Source of the DNA: Paracoccaceae bacterium | GTDB lineage: Bacteria; Pseudomonadota; Alphaproteobacteria; Rhodobacterales; Rhodobacteraceae | Assembly: GCA_009920225.1 (NCBI GenBank) | Contig: RGAJ01000116.1 | Location: forward strand, 1 to 6,263 | Reading direction: 5' to 3' | DNA length: 6,263 nt | Shown: positions 1-6,087 of the stretch, piece after piece | Layout of the letters: each line of letters opens with the position of its first letter | How positions within the stretch are numbered: position 1 is the first letter of the stretch | Notes under the pieces: generated by a model | Database searches by the model: none | What the model was told of the DNA's origin: nothing | The model's input: the letters and a program-made list of their open reading frames with translations, nothing else | Program-made: the position numbers and the translations under genes

Positions 1-750
1 GGCGTGGTCAATGAAAACGGTGCGCGTAATGTCGGCGCAAAATCCATCACAACGCGCCCCAAAATCAAATAACAACGCATCGCCAGCACAAATGGGGGTA
101 TCGCCCGCTTTTGCATGGGGCATTGCCGAATTCGCACCTGTGGCGACAATGGGTCGAAATGCGTGATCTTGTGCGCCTTGGGCGAACATTTGTTGCGTGA
201 GAATTTGTTCGATGTGTTTTTCGGTCATGCCGATTTTGATCTGGTCCAATGTCGCGGTCAATGCGCGTTCGGACACATCGATGGCCTTTGCCATTGCAGC
301 AAGATCAGCATCGGTTTTGATCATGCGCAGGCCTGAAATGTCACGCTCTGCATCAATAATTTCAACATTGGGCGCGGCATTTTTCATGGCGTGATGCACG
401 AAAACACGCATAACTTGGCCTTCGACTGCGATGCGCGTCGCGTTCAAATAGTCCATGAATTTCGCAAATGCATCTGCATACCCTGTTTGATCGCGCCAAT
501 CGAACACAGGTCCGTCAAATCCCACATGAGACCAGCTCAGCAATTCTAGGTTCGGCACGATGGCTGCGGTTCGACCGTCGGCACAGGCCGCCAATAGAAA
601 TGGGCGTTCGTGGCTCATAAAGGGATGCAGAACAACGCGGGTAAAATTTGATCCGGGGACCAAAATCACGGCATCAACCTGCAAAGATTTCGCAAGATCA
701 CAATATTCGACAAGTCGGTGGGGAAGGGTGGCAGGCATGGTTTTTTCCAT
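1..750 (-). CDS. M24-family metallopeptidase (Xaa-Pro aminopeptidase/dipeptidase-like), C-terminus cut by window edge
   Basis: I translated 250 codons by hand on the minus strand, with no stop before base 1. Residues ~10-140 look like a creatinase N-terminal domain. From ~145 comes the pita-bread M24 catalytic domain. Visible landmarks are ATGANSAMPHAKAGD with His212, and Asp229 (LLFDFGA) and Asp240 (ADITRT), spaced 11 residues as the first two metal ligands are in this family. The later His and two Glu ligands would lie beyond base 1, so catalytic completeness cannot be judged. Family members hydrolyse X-Pro or other dipeptides with two divalent metals, usually in the cytosol. The gene follows dppA after 42 bp on the same strand, which suggests it processes imported dipeptides. 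The start is uncertain: ATG at 750 has no Shine-Dalgarno and sits just after a hairpin, while ATG at 738 has a weak GGAA upstream. Creatinase or ectoine-hydrolase-type relatives are possible alternatives. Confidence 0.88.
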   Translation of the reverse strand, partial: MEKTMPATLPHRLVEYCDLAKSLQVDAVILVPGSNFTRVVLHPFMSHERPFLLAACADGRTAAIVPNLELLSWSHVGFDGPVFDWRDQTGYADAFAKFMDYLNATRIAVEGQVMRVFVHHAMKNAAPNVEIIDAERDISGLRMIKTDADLAAMAKAIDVSERALTATLDQIKIGMTEKHIEQILTQQMFAQGAQDHAFRPIVATGANSAMPHAKAGDTPICAGDALLFDFGARCDGFCADITRTVFIDHA

Positions 751-758
751 CAAGAGGT

Positions 759-783
759 AGGTTGGCGCGGGATGCGCCAACCT
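759..783 (-). other. Perfect 10-bp intercistronic hairpin between dppA and the M24 gene
   Basis: The arms AGGTTGGCGC (759-768) and GCGCCAACCT (774-783) are exact reverse complements around a 5-nt loop. The hairpin begins 9 nt after the dppA stop codon and ends 8 nt before the first candidate ATG of the peptidase gene. No T-run follows it on either strand, so it is not a canonical intrinsic terminator. Hairpins in this position after binding-protein genes are known to protect the upstream mRNA and lower expression of downstream genes. That role here is inferred. Confidence 0.8.
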
Positions 784-792
784 GTTTTGGTA

Positions 793-2382
793 TTATTTCA
801 AGCCAACTTGGTTAAAGATGTGGCCACCCAATGGGTGCACAACGTAACCGTCAACTTCTGGACGTGTGACCATGTACACGACAGAGTGTGCGATGGTTGC
901 CCATGGTGCTTGGTCTTTAAAGACAACTTGTGCCTCTTCGTACAAACGTGTGCGTTCTGCGACGTCTGATGTGATTTTCGCTTTTTGGACCAAATCTTCG
1001 AACGGTTGGTGGCACCATTGTGCGCGGTTTGATGCCTCAACACCGTCACAGCCCAAAAGAACCGCTAGGAAGTTGTCGGGATCGCCGTTGTCACCTGTCC
1101 AACCCAACAGAACCGCACCATCACGGTCTTTGGCTTTGGAACGGGATAGGTATTCACCCCATTCGTAAGACACGATTTCAACGTTTACGCCAACTTTGGC
1201 GAAATCCGCTTGCATCAACTCGGCCATACGACGTGCGTTCGGGTTGTAAGGACGTTGAACTGGCATCGCCCAGATCTTCATGTCCAAACCGCTTACGCCT
1301 TCTGCTTCCAACATCGCTTTTGCCGCTTCGGGATCATAAGCATCGTCTTGGATCGCGTTGTTATAAGACCACATTGTTGGTGGAATTGGGTTCTTTGCGA
1401 TTTGACCTGAACCTTGGAACACCACATCGATGATCGCTTGTTTGTCGATCGCCATGTTCAATGCTTTGCGAACCTTTGGGTTGTCGTAAGGTGCTTGGGT
1501 TGTGTTATACGCCAAGTAACCAACGTTTAGACCTTCTTGCTCCAAAACAACGGTGCCTGCATCTGCCTGCATCGCGCTGATGTCGGCAGGGTTAGGATAG
1601 GCCATAACGTGGCATTCGCCCGCTTGGATTTTTTGGTAACGCACAGACGCATCAGGTGTGATTGCAAAAATCAGCGCTTCAACCTTGGCTTTGTCACCCC
1701 AGTATTCGTCGTTGCGAACGTAACGAATAACCGCGTCTTTTTGGTAGGCCTGGAATTTGAATGGGCCAGTACCGACGGGCGCTTGGTTCAACATCTCTGG
1801 TGTGCCAGCCGCCAACATTGCGTCGGCATATTCTTTTGACACGATTGATGCAAAATCCATTGCCATGTTGGCGATGATTGGTGCTTCTGGGCGTGTTAGG
1901 TTGAAGACGACAGTGTAATCGTCTGTCTTTTCGATGCTTGAGATCAGATCAGGCATCGACATGCCTGAGAAGTATTCCCAGGTGCCGCCAGAAACGGAGT
2001 GGTATGGGTTTTCGGCGTTCATCTGACGATCAAAGGTAAAGATCACGTCATCTGCATTGAAATCGCGTGTTGGTGCGAAACCGTTTGCAGAATGGAACTT
2101 AACGCCTTTGCGTAGGTTGAAGGTAACGGTTTTGCCGTCTTCTGATACGCTATAGCTTTCGGCCAAACCGGGGATGACTTCGGTTGTGCCAACTTTGAAT
2201 TCAACCAAACGGTTGTAGATTGGATGGCTTGACGCGTCAAAGGTTGTACCGGCTGTATACAGCGCGGGGTCAAATCCTTCTGGTGAGCCTTCAGAGCAAT
2301 ACACCAGCGCTTGGCCAGATGCGGCACCAGCAGTTACAGCAAACGCGGCTGCCATGCCCAATAGTTTAGTCTTTAGTGACAT
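793..2382 (-). CDS. dppA: Periplasmic dipeptide-binding protein DppA (ABC transporter, solute-binding family 5)
   Basis: The 529-residue protein captures dipeptides in the periplasm for an ABC importer. Residues 1-25 form a Sec signal peptide (Lys-containing n-region, Ala-rich core, cleavage after GQA). The mature protein starts LVYCSEGSPEGFDP, nearly as in E. coli DppA. Cys29/Cys257 are spaced 228 residues apart, exactly like the E. coli Cys6-Cys234 disulfide. Cys445/Cys457 match the second one, with a loop five residues shorter. Arg377 in WAMPVQRPYNPNARR and Asp431 in WTGDNGDPDNF correspond to E. coli Arg355 and Asp408, which anchor the peptide's carboxylate and amino ends, so true dipeptide binding is likely. 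The start at 2382 is preferred over an upstream ATG at 2433 because AGGAGA lies 8 nt before it and the signal peptide begins there. The regulator gene lies upstream and a peptidase gene downstream. Permease and ATPase genes are not in the window. Comparison with E. coli is from memory. Confidence 0.95.
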   Translation of the reverse strand: MSLKTKLLGMAAAFAVTAGAASGQALVYCSEGSPEGFDPALYTAGTTFDASSHPIYNRLVEFKVGTTEVIPGLAESYSVSEDGKTVTFNLRKGVKFHSANGFAPTRDFNADDVIFTFDRQMNAENPYHSVSGGTWEYFSGMSMPDLISSIEKTDDYTVVFNLTRPEAPIIANMAMDFASIVSKEYADAMLAAGTPEMLNQAPVGTGPFKFQAYQKDAVIRYVRNDEYWGDKAKVEALIFAITPDASVRYQKIQAGECHVMAYPNPADISAMQADAGTVVLEQEGLNVGYLAYNTTQAPYDNPKVRKALNMAIDKQAIIDVVFQGSGQIAKNPIPPTMWSYNNAIQDDAYDPEAAKAMLEAEGVSGLDMKIWAMPVQRPYNPNARRMAELMQADFAKVGVNVEIVSYEWGEYLSRSKAKDRDGAVLLGWTGDNGDPDNFLAVLLGCDGVEASNRAQWCHQPFEDLVQKAKITSDVAERTRLYEEAQVVFKDQAPWATIAHSVVYMVTRPEVDGYVVHPLGGHIFNQVGLK

Positions 2383-2390
2383 TTTAACGA

Positions 2391-2396
2391 TCTCCT
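2391..2396 (-). promoter_or_regulatory. Strong ribosome binding site that fixes the dppA start
   Basis: AGGAGA on the minus strand lies 8 nt before the ATG at 2382. The upstream in-frame ATG at 2433 would add 17 polar residues ahead of the signal peptide, so the site decides in favour of 2382. Confidence 0.8.
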
Positions 2397-2454
2397 TGTT
2401 GGTTTTATCGTCGCTCGTTTGTGGTTGGCCCAATATCGCGTGGACCCTGCGATC

Positions 2455-2469
2455 TCTGGCGAGGCCAGA
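2455..2469 (-). other. Small GC hairpin between the regulator gene and dppA
   Basis: TCTGGC (2455-2460) and GCCAGA (2464-2469) pair around a 3-nt loop, 10 nt after the regulator stop codon. On the minus strand the T-run precedes the hairpin instead of following it, so termination is unlikely. The rest of the 97-bp gap holds the dppA ribosome binding site. I found no convincing sigma-70 promoter in it, so dppA may be co-transcribed with the regulator gene. Confidence 0.5.
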
Positions 2470-2479
2470 AAAATTTCTA

Positions 2480-3094
2480 TTAGGTTGAATTTGACAAATG
2501 GGATAAGTGATGTCGGTTTTCTTTGTTCAGAACTTTCAATTTTCCCGTCCATAGGACACGGGCTTCGGTATCGGTCGGGTTCGTCCAAGAGTGGGGGGAA
2601 ATTCCATTGAAATGCAAACAATCCCCTGCCTGCATCTCGAATTTCTGACCATCAAGGAATTGATGGATCATGCCCTCTAAAACGAAAATGATTTCTTCGC
2701 CTTCATGCGAAACGGTTTCTGACGAATACCCCGGTGGTACGTTCAGGATATAAGACGCAAGTTCAGATCCCGGATATTGGTTTGTGACCGCCTCATATCG
2801 AACCGACGATCCATCCATAAAAAATTGCTGACGCCCGTCTGCCCAGCTTATCGCGTCTGTTGGTTTCTGCGATTTGATGAAATATTCAATTTCCACCCCA
2901 AGCGCATCCGCGATCTGCGCCAAAGTTCCCAAAGTTGGCACCGCCATGTCGCGTTCGATTTGGCTGACATATCCCACAGAAACACCAGCCGTGTCCGCCA
3001 AACCTTGCATCGTCATTGACAGCTTTTTGCGGCGCTGTCGAATGAGGGATCCCAACAAAGGGGATCGGTTTTTTATGGCGTTCGCTTCGTTCAT
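2480..3094 (-). CDS. XRE-family transcriptional regulator with C-terminal cupin sensor domain
   Basis: The 204-residue protein has a Cro/C1-type helix-turn-helix at about residues 14-68 (LADTAGVSVGYVSQIER is the recognition core) and a cupin_2 domain at about 112-185. In the cupin, His130 and Glu134 (SHEGEEIIF) and His168 (GISPHSW) sit where metal or ligand contacts are found, so the fold looks functional. Regulators of this build (PuuR/SutR-like) usually bind a small metabolite in the cupin and repress or activate a neighbouring catabolic or uptake operon. The gene lies 97 bp upstream of dppA on the same strand, so it is the probable local regulator of dipeptide uptake. AAAGGG lies 7 nt before the ATG. 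A 17-bp palindrome 24 bp upstream of the ATG could be its own operator. The ligand cannot be read from the sequence. Confidence 0.92.
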   Translation of the reverse strand: MNEANAIKNRSPLLGSLIRQRRKKLSMTMQGLADTAGVSVGYVSQIERDMAVPTLGTLAQIADALGVEIEYFIKSQKPTDAISWADGRQQFFMDGSSVRYEAVTNQYPGSELASYILNVPPGYSSETVSHEGEEIIFVLEGMIHQFLDGQKFEMQAGDCLHFNGISPHSWTNPTDTEARVLWTGKLKVLNKENRHHLSHLSNST

Positions 3095-3117
3095 TTTTCT
3101 ACCCTTTCTTTAGGGAT

Positions 3118-3134
3118 AGTAAAATTTTTTTACT
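3118..3134. promoter_or_regulatory. 17-bp perfect palindrome upstream of the XRE-cupin gene, candidate auto-operator
   Basis: AGTAAAA-TTT-TTTTACT is an exact inverted repeat with 7-bp arms. It is centred about 32 bp upstream of the regulator ATG, within AT-rich promoter-like DNA. A symmetric site there suits a dimeric helix-turn-helix repressor acting on its own gene. Assignment to this regulator is inference from position only. Confidence 0.5.
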
Positions 3135-3192
3135 GAGGCAAATAATTTTAATTTTTTACACGCTAACCTCACGTCAATTTGAGCGTGGTTTT

Positions 3193-3209
3193 TTGCCGCA
3201 ATGCGGCAA
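3193..3209. other. 7-bp perfect hairpin in the gap upstream of the regulator
   Basis: TTGCCGC (3193-3199) and GCGGCAA (3203-3209) pair around AAT. The six-T run (3189-3194) lies on the 5' side of the plus-strand hairpin and reads as A's on the minus strand after it. Neither direction therefore gives a standard hairpin plus U-tract. It could still slow polymerase or bind a protein. Confidence 0.5.
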
Positions 3210-3405
3210 GCTGTTACGCAGCATAAACAATTTACGCGTTGGTTCATTTTCCTCGTGTCGGTTCTGTTTGCAGATGATTTGCATTTTAACATCCCAACAG
3301 TGCATATTCAGACCCGCCCGAACGACCGATGGCAAATTTTATAACGAATCTCTCTGCATGCTCATTGTGATTCTTGCGCAAAAGATCGGGCTGGATTTGC
3401 AAAAA

Positions 3406-4131
3406 TTAGCGTCCGTTTTTTGCGCGCCACTCTGCAAAAAGCGTTAAATTCTCTTCTTGCGTCGCAGGGTAAAGTCCGATGATCGTTTTTCCTGCGCGAA
3501 CTTGTTCAACGACAAAGTCTTCGTATGCGGTCATCTCATATGCCTCTGCGGCCACATCATCCGCCATTTCTGCGGGGATGATAATCACACTGTCGTCATC
3601 CCCCACGACGATATCACCTGGAAAAACAGGGGCATCACCGCACCCTATGGGAACGTTGATGTCGATGGCTTCGTTGATTGTCAGGTTTGTTGGGCTTGAG
3701 GGTCTCGAGTGATATGCAGGGATATCCAATTCCCCGATCCGCATCGCATCACGAAACCCGCCATCGGTCACGACACCTGCACCGCCGCGCATCATCAGAC
3801 GTGTGATCAAGATATCGCCCGCAGATGCGGCGGTGGCATTCTTGCGGCTGTCCATCACCAAAACAAACCCCTCGGGGCAGGTTTCAATCGCGTGACGTTG
3901 TGGATGTTTCGGGTTGCGGAATTCGATCAATTGATTGCGGTCTTCTCGCGCTGGCATATAGCGCAGCGTGAACGCGGGCCCGACCATGTTTTTGCCTTTG
4001 GGCGCGACAGGGCGCACGTCTTGGATCACCTGATTGCGCAGTCCACGCTTGAACAATGCGGTGGCGAGTGTGGCAACCGACACCTGTTCCAGCATTGCTT
4101 TGGTCTGTGGGTTCATCGGGGCCTGTGTCAT
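3406..4131 (-). CDS. RraA-like family protein, probable metal-dependent 2-keto acid (pyruvate-type) aldolase
   Basis: The 241-residue protein belongs to the RraA/MenG-like fold (COG0684 type), which is often misnamed ribonuclease regulator or demethylmenaquinone methyltransferase. It is much longer than E. coli RraA (about 160 residues) and near the 238 residues of Pseudomonas HMG/CHA aldolase. Its core reads SAGDILITR (residues 103-111), then VVTDGGFRDA with Arg127 and Asp128. This Arg-Asp pair matches Arg123 and Asp124 of the HMG/CHA aldolase, which bind pyruvate enolate and the divalent metal. FPGDIVVGDDDSVIIIP follows as in that branch. The gene starts 25 bp after the dehydratase gene, with AAGGA 8 nt before the ATG. 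Longer in-frame starts up to 4293 overlap the dehydratase gene and lack homology. Context suggests it cleaves the 2-keto-3-deoxy acid made by the dehydratase. This is inferred; a lactonase, decarboxylase or non-catalytic role is possible. Confidence 0.85.
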   Translation of the reverse strand: MTQAPMNPQTKAMLEQVSVATLATALFKRGLRNQVIQDVRPVAPKGKNMVGPAFTLRYMPAREDRNQLIEFRNPKHPQRHAIETCPEGFVLVMDSRKNATAASAGDILITRLMMRGGAGVVTDGGFRDAMRIGELDIPAYHSRPSSPTNLTINEAIDINVPIGCGDAPVFPGDIVVGDDDSVIIIPAEMADDVAAEAYEMTAYEDFVVEQVRAGKTIIGLYPATQEENLTLFAEWRAKNGR

Positions 4132-4156
4132 GGGAGTAATCCTTGGTTTTGAGACA

Positions 4157-5893
4157 TCAATTGATCTCGGGTTCTGGGGTTGGCGCTCCGAATTCGGTTG
4201 TGAGGAAATCGAAATCGCACCCTTTGTCCGCCTGCTCGATATGTTTGAGGAACATATAACCATATCCGCGTTCAAATTTGGGTGCTGGGGCAATCCAATT
4301 TGCGCGGCGCTGGGCCAGCTCGTCTTCGCTCAGTTCGACGTTCAATGTTCGGTTCGGTACATCGATGGAAATCAAATCCCCCGTTTGGATCAACGCCAAC
4401 GGCCCACCGACGAACGATTCAGGGGCCACGTGCAGAACGCAAGCGCCATAACTCGTGCCGCTCATACGTGCATCTGACAGGCGCAGCATGTCGCGGTGTC
4501 CTTGTTTCAGCAATGCCTTTGGCATTGGCAACATGCCCCATTCCGGCATGCCTGGTCCGCCCTGCGGTCCGGCATTGCGTAGAACCAGAACATGATCGGG
4601 TGTCATGGGGTAATCTTCGTCATCAACGATCTTTTTCATATCTTCATAGCTGTCGGCGACGATGGCGGGGCCTGTGTGGACGCGGAATTTTTCGTTCATC
4701 GCGGCGGGTTTGATCACCGCGCCATCGGGGGCAAGGTTGCCCTTTAGCACGGCAAGCGACCCTTCGTGATAGACAGGGTTTGATAGGGGGCGGATCACAT
4801 CATTATTGTAATTCACGGCATCGGCAATGGTCTCACCCAACGGTTTGCCCGTTACCGTGATGGCCGACAGATCCAGCTTATCGCCCAATTCTTTCATCAG
4901 GGCGCGCAATCCGCCGGCATAAAAGAAATCTTCCATCAGATACGTATCTCCCGAAGGACGGATATTCGCGATCACAGGCGTTGTGCGCCCAATATCGTCG
5001 AGATCAGACAATTCCAAAGGAACGCCCGCCCGCCGCGCCATTGCAATCAGGTGGATGATCGCATTTGTGGAACACCCAGTCGCCATCGCGACTGTGACGG
5101 CGTTGCGGGTTGACTGGGGTGTGATGATTTTGTTCGGCGTCAAATCTTCCCACACCATTTCGACGGCGCGCCGGCCACACGCTGCGGCCATGCGTTGATG
5201 GTTGGCATCGGGCGCAGGGATCGATGATGCACCTGGTAAACACAGACCAAATCCTTCGGCAATTGCTGTCATTGTGGATGCGGTTCCCATTGTCATACAG
5301 TGGCCATAGGATCGGGCGATGCCGGCCTCAACGCCTCCCCACTCTGCATGGGTTAGATTGCCCGCACGCCGCTCATCCCAGTATTTCCATGTATCTGTGC
5401 CGGACCCAAGTGTTTTGCCTGCGTAATTGCCGCGCAGCATCGGACCACCGGGCATATAGATGAACGGCAACCCCATAGACGCCGCCCCCATCACCAAGGC
5501 AGGGGTGGATTTATCGCACCCGCCCATCAACACGGCGCCGTCGATTGGATGTGATCGCAGCAGCTCTTCCACCTCCATCGCGGCCATGTTGCGATAGAGC
5601 ATGGATGTGGGTTTCAAAAACTGTTCTGACAAAGAATGCGCCGAAATTTCAACGGGCATGCCGCCCGCTTGCAAAATGCCTTTGCGGATGAAATCTGCAC
5701 GGTCTTTGAAATGCATATGGCAGGGCTGCAATTCCCCCCATGTGTTGATAATCGCGATGACGGGCTTGCCGTCCCAGTCTTCTTTGGAAAGCCCCATCTG
5801 CATTGCGCGTGATCTGTGTCCAAAGGATCGCAGATCATCAGGCGCAAACCAACGGGCTGATCGAAGATCCGAATATTTCTTTTTCTGCGTCAT
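4157..5893 (-). CDS. IlvD/Edd-family sugar-acid dehydratase, L-arabinonate/D-xylonate dehydratase type
   Basis: The 578-residue protein dehydrates an aldonic acid to a 2-keto-3-deoxy acid in the cytosol, using an iron-sulfur cluster and Mg2+. Cys58 (GELQPCH), Cys126 (GGCDKSTP) and Cys199 (SYGHC) correspond to the [2Fe-2S] ligands Cys59, Cys127 and Cys200 of Rhizobium L-arabinonate dehydratase. Glu90, Asp127 and Lys128 (the carbamylated lysine in that enzyme) supply the metal site. Ser478 in RMSGTSYGA matches the catalytic serine. The length is almost identical to the 579-residue Rhizobium enzyme, and the sequence reads as a sugar-acid enzyme, not dihydroxy-acid dehydratase IlvD. The start is a GTG-ATG pair; ATG at 5893 is preferred because GAGG lies 6 nt before it, against 3 nt for GTG at 5896. 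It is the first gene of the unit with the RraA-like gene. The exact substrate (arabinonate, xylonate, fuconate or a related acid) cannot be decided from sequence alone. Confidence 0.94.
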   Translation of the reverse strand: MTQKKKYSDLRSARWFAPDDLRSFGHRSRAMQMGLSKEDWDGKPVIAIINTWGELQPCHMHFKDRADFIRKGILQAGGMPVEISAHSLSEQFLKPTSMLYRNMAAMEVEELLRSHPIDGAVLMGGCDKSTPALVMGAASMGLPFIYMPGGPMLRGNYAGKTLGSGTDTWKYWDERRAGNLTHAEWGGVEAGIARSYGHCMTMGTASTMTAIAEGFGLCLPGASSIPAPDANHQRMAAACGRRAVEMVWEDLTPNKIITPQSTRNAVTVAMATGCSTNAIIHLIAMARRAGVPLELSDLDDIGRTTPVIANIRPSGDTYLMEDFFYAGGLRALMKELGDKLDLSAITVTGKPLGETIADAVNYNNDVIRPLSNPVYHEGSLAVLKGNLAPDGAVIKPAAMNEKFRVHTGPAIVADSYEDMKKIVDDEDYPMTPDHVLVLRNAGPQGGPGMPEWGMLPMPKALLKQGHRDMLRLSDARMSGTSYGACVLHVAPESFVGGPLALIQTGDLISIDVPNRTLNVELSEDELAQRRANWIAPAPKFERGYGYMFLKHIEQADKGCDFDFLTTEFGAPTPEPEIN

Positions 5894-5919
5894 CACGGAC
5901 CTCAGTTCAATTAGGGGAC

Positions 5920-5937
5920 TTGGGTCAGAATACCCAA
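5920..5937. promoter_or_regulatory. 18-bp inverted repeat, candidate operator over the dehydratase promoter
   Basis: TTGGGT-N6-ACCCAA is a perfect 6-bp inverted repeat covering the candidate -10 box, 27 bp upstream of the dehydratase ATG. The position suits a repressor site (LacI, GntR or IclR type are all possible). No regulator gene for this unit is in the window except the XRE-cupin gene, whose palindrome looks different. Confidence 0.5.
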
Positions 5938-5954
5938 AAATCGAGCATCAGCAA
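5927..5954 (-). promoter_or_regulatory. Candidate sigma-70-like promoter of the dehydratase/RraA-like unit
   Basis: On the minus strand TTGCTG (5954-5949) and TATTCT (5932-5927) are separated by 16 nt, each matching consensus at about four positions. Transcription would start near 5920 and leave a leader of about 27 nt before the ATG. Confidence 0.4.
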
Positions 5955-6026
5955 GCAGAAGTCAGAGCGGCATTTGGTATGCCGAAATTGACTGTGGGTG
6001 AATTCAGTGAATTGCCCCGTTTTCTG

Positions 6027-6054
6027 TTTACCGCCGATGAAAAATAGGTAACAT
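6027..6054 (+). promoter_or_regulatory. Weak candidate promoter of the sulfatase gene
   Basis: TTTACC (6027-6032) and TAACAT (6049-6054) are spaced by 16 nt, each with four consensus matches. This gives a leader of roughly 27 nt. An alternative -35 TTGACT at 5988-5993 has no acceptable -10 at 16-18 nt. Confidence 0.3.
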
Positions 6055-6062
6055 GTCACGTA
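6045..6062. promoter_or_regulatory. Imperfect 18-bp palindrome overlapping the sulfatase -10 region
   Basis: TAGGTAACATGTCACGTA pairs at seven of nine positions around an ACATGT centre. It overlaps the proposed -10 box and lies 25 bp before the sulfatase ATG, a typical place for an operator. It differs from the repeat at 5920-5937, so the two divergent units may have separate control. Confidence 0.35.
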
Positions 6063-6087
6063 AATCGGCCGAGTTTAGGAGACTGGG

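Larger units (their letters stand above)
3095..3405. other. 311-bp non-coding gap between the dehydratase/RraA-like unit and the regulator unit
   Basis: No gene was recognised here. The part nearest the regulator (3118-3160) is very AT-rich and contains the 17-bp palindrome plus a repeated AATTTTTT(T)AC at 3123-3133 and 3150-3159. On the minus strand TTGACG (3172-3177) resembles a -35 box, but the best -10 (TAAAAT, 3145-3150) is 21 nt away, so the promoter is only tentative. A hairpin occupies 3193-3209. No hairpin followed by a T-run is visible after the RraA-like gene stop, so its transcription end is undefined. A 45-codon ORF (3247-3110, minus) is probably chance. Confidence 0.6.

Noticed and set aside
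2404..2433. TTGGGC / GATAAA as a dppA promoter
   Set aside because: The spacing is 18 nt with poor consensus matches, and transcription would begin almost on the Shine-Dalgarno.
4132..4293. Extended N-terminus for the RraA-like gene
   Set aside because: The extra 54 codons overlap the end of the dehydratase gene, are low-complexity and unlike the family, and the ATG at 4131 has a good ribosome binding site and the expected family length.
3709..4477. Long plus-strand reading frames (147 residues each) opposite the RraA-like and dehydratase genes
   Set aside because: They are antisense shadows of two well-supported genes and contain no recognisable domain.
5973..5986. GntR-like near-palindrome TTTGGTATGCCGAA
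   Set aside because: Only five of seven half-site positions pair and it lies away from both proposed promoters, so it is too weak to call.
5601..6047. Plus-strand reading frame of 148 residues reaching into the divergent promoter region
   Set aside because: It mostly mirrors the dehydratase N-terminus, has no family resemblance, and would run through the promoter elements.
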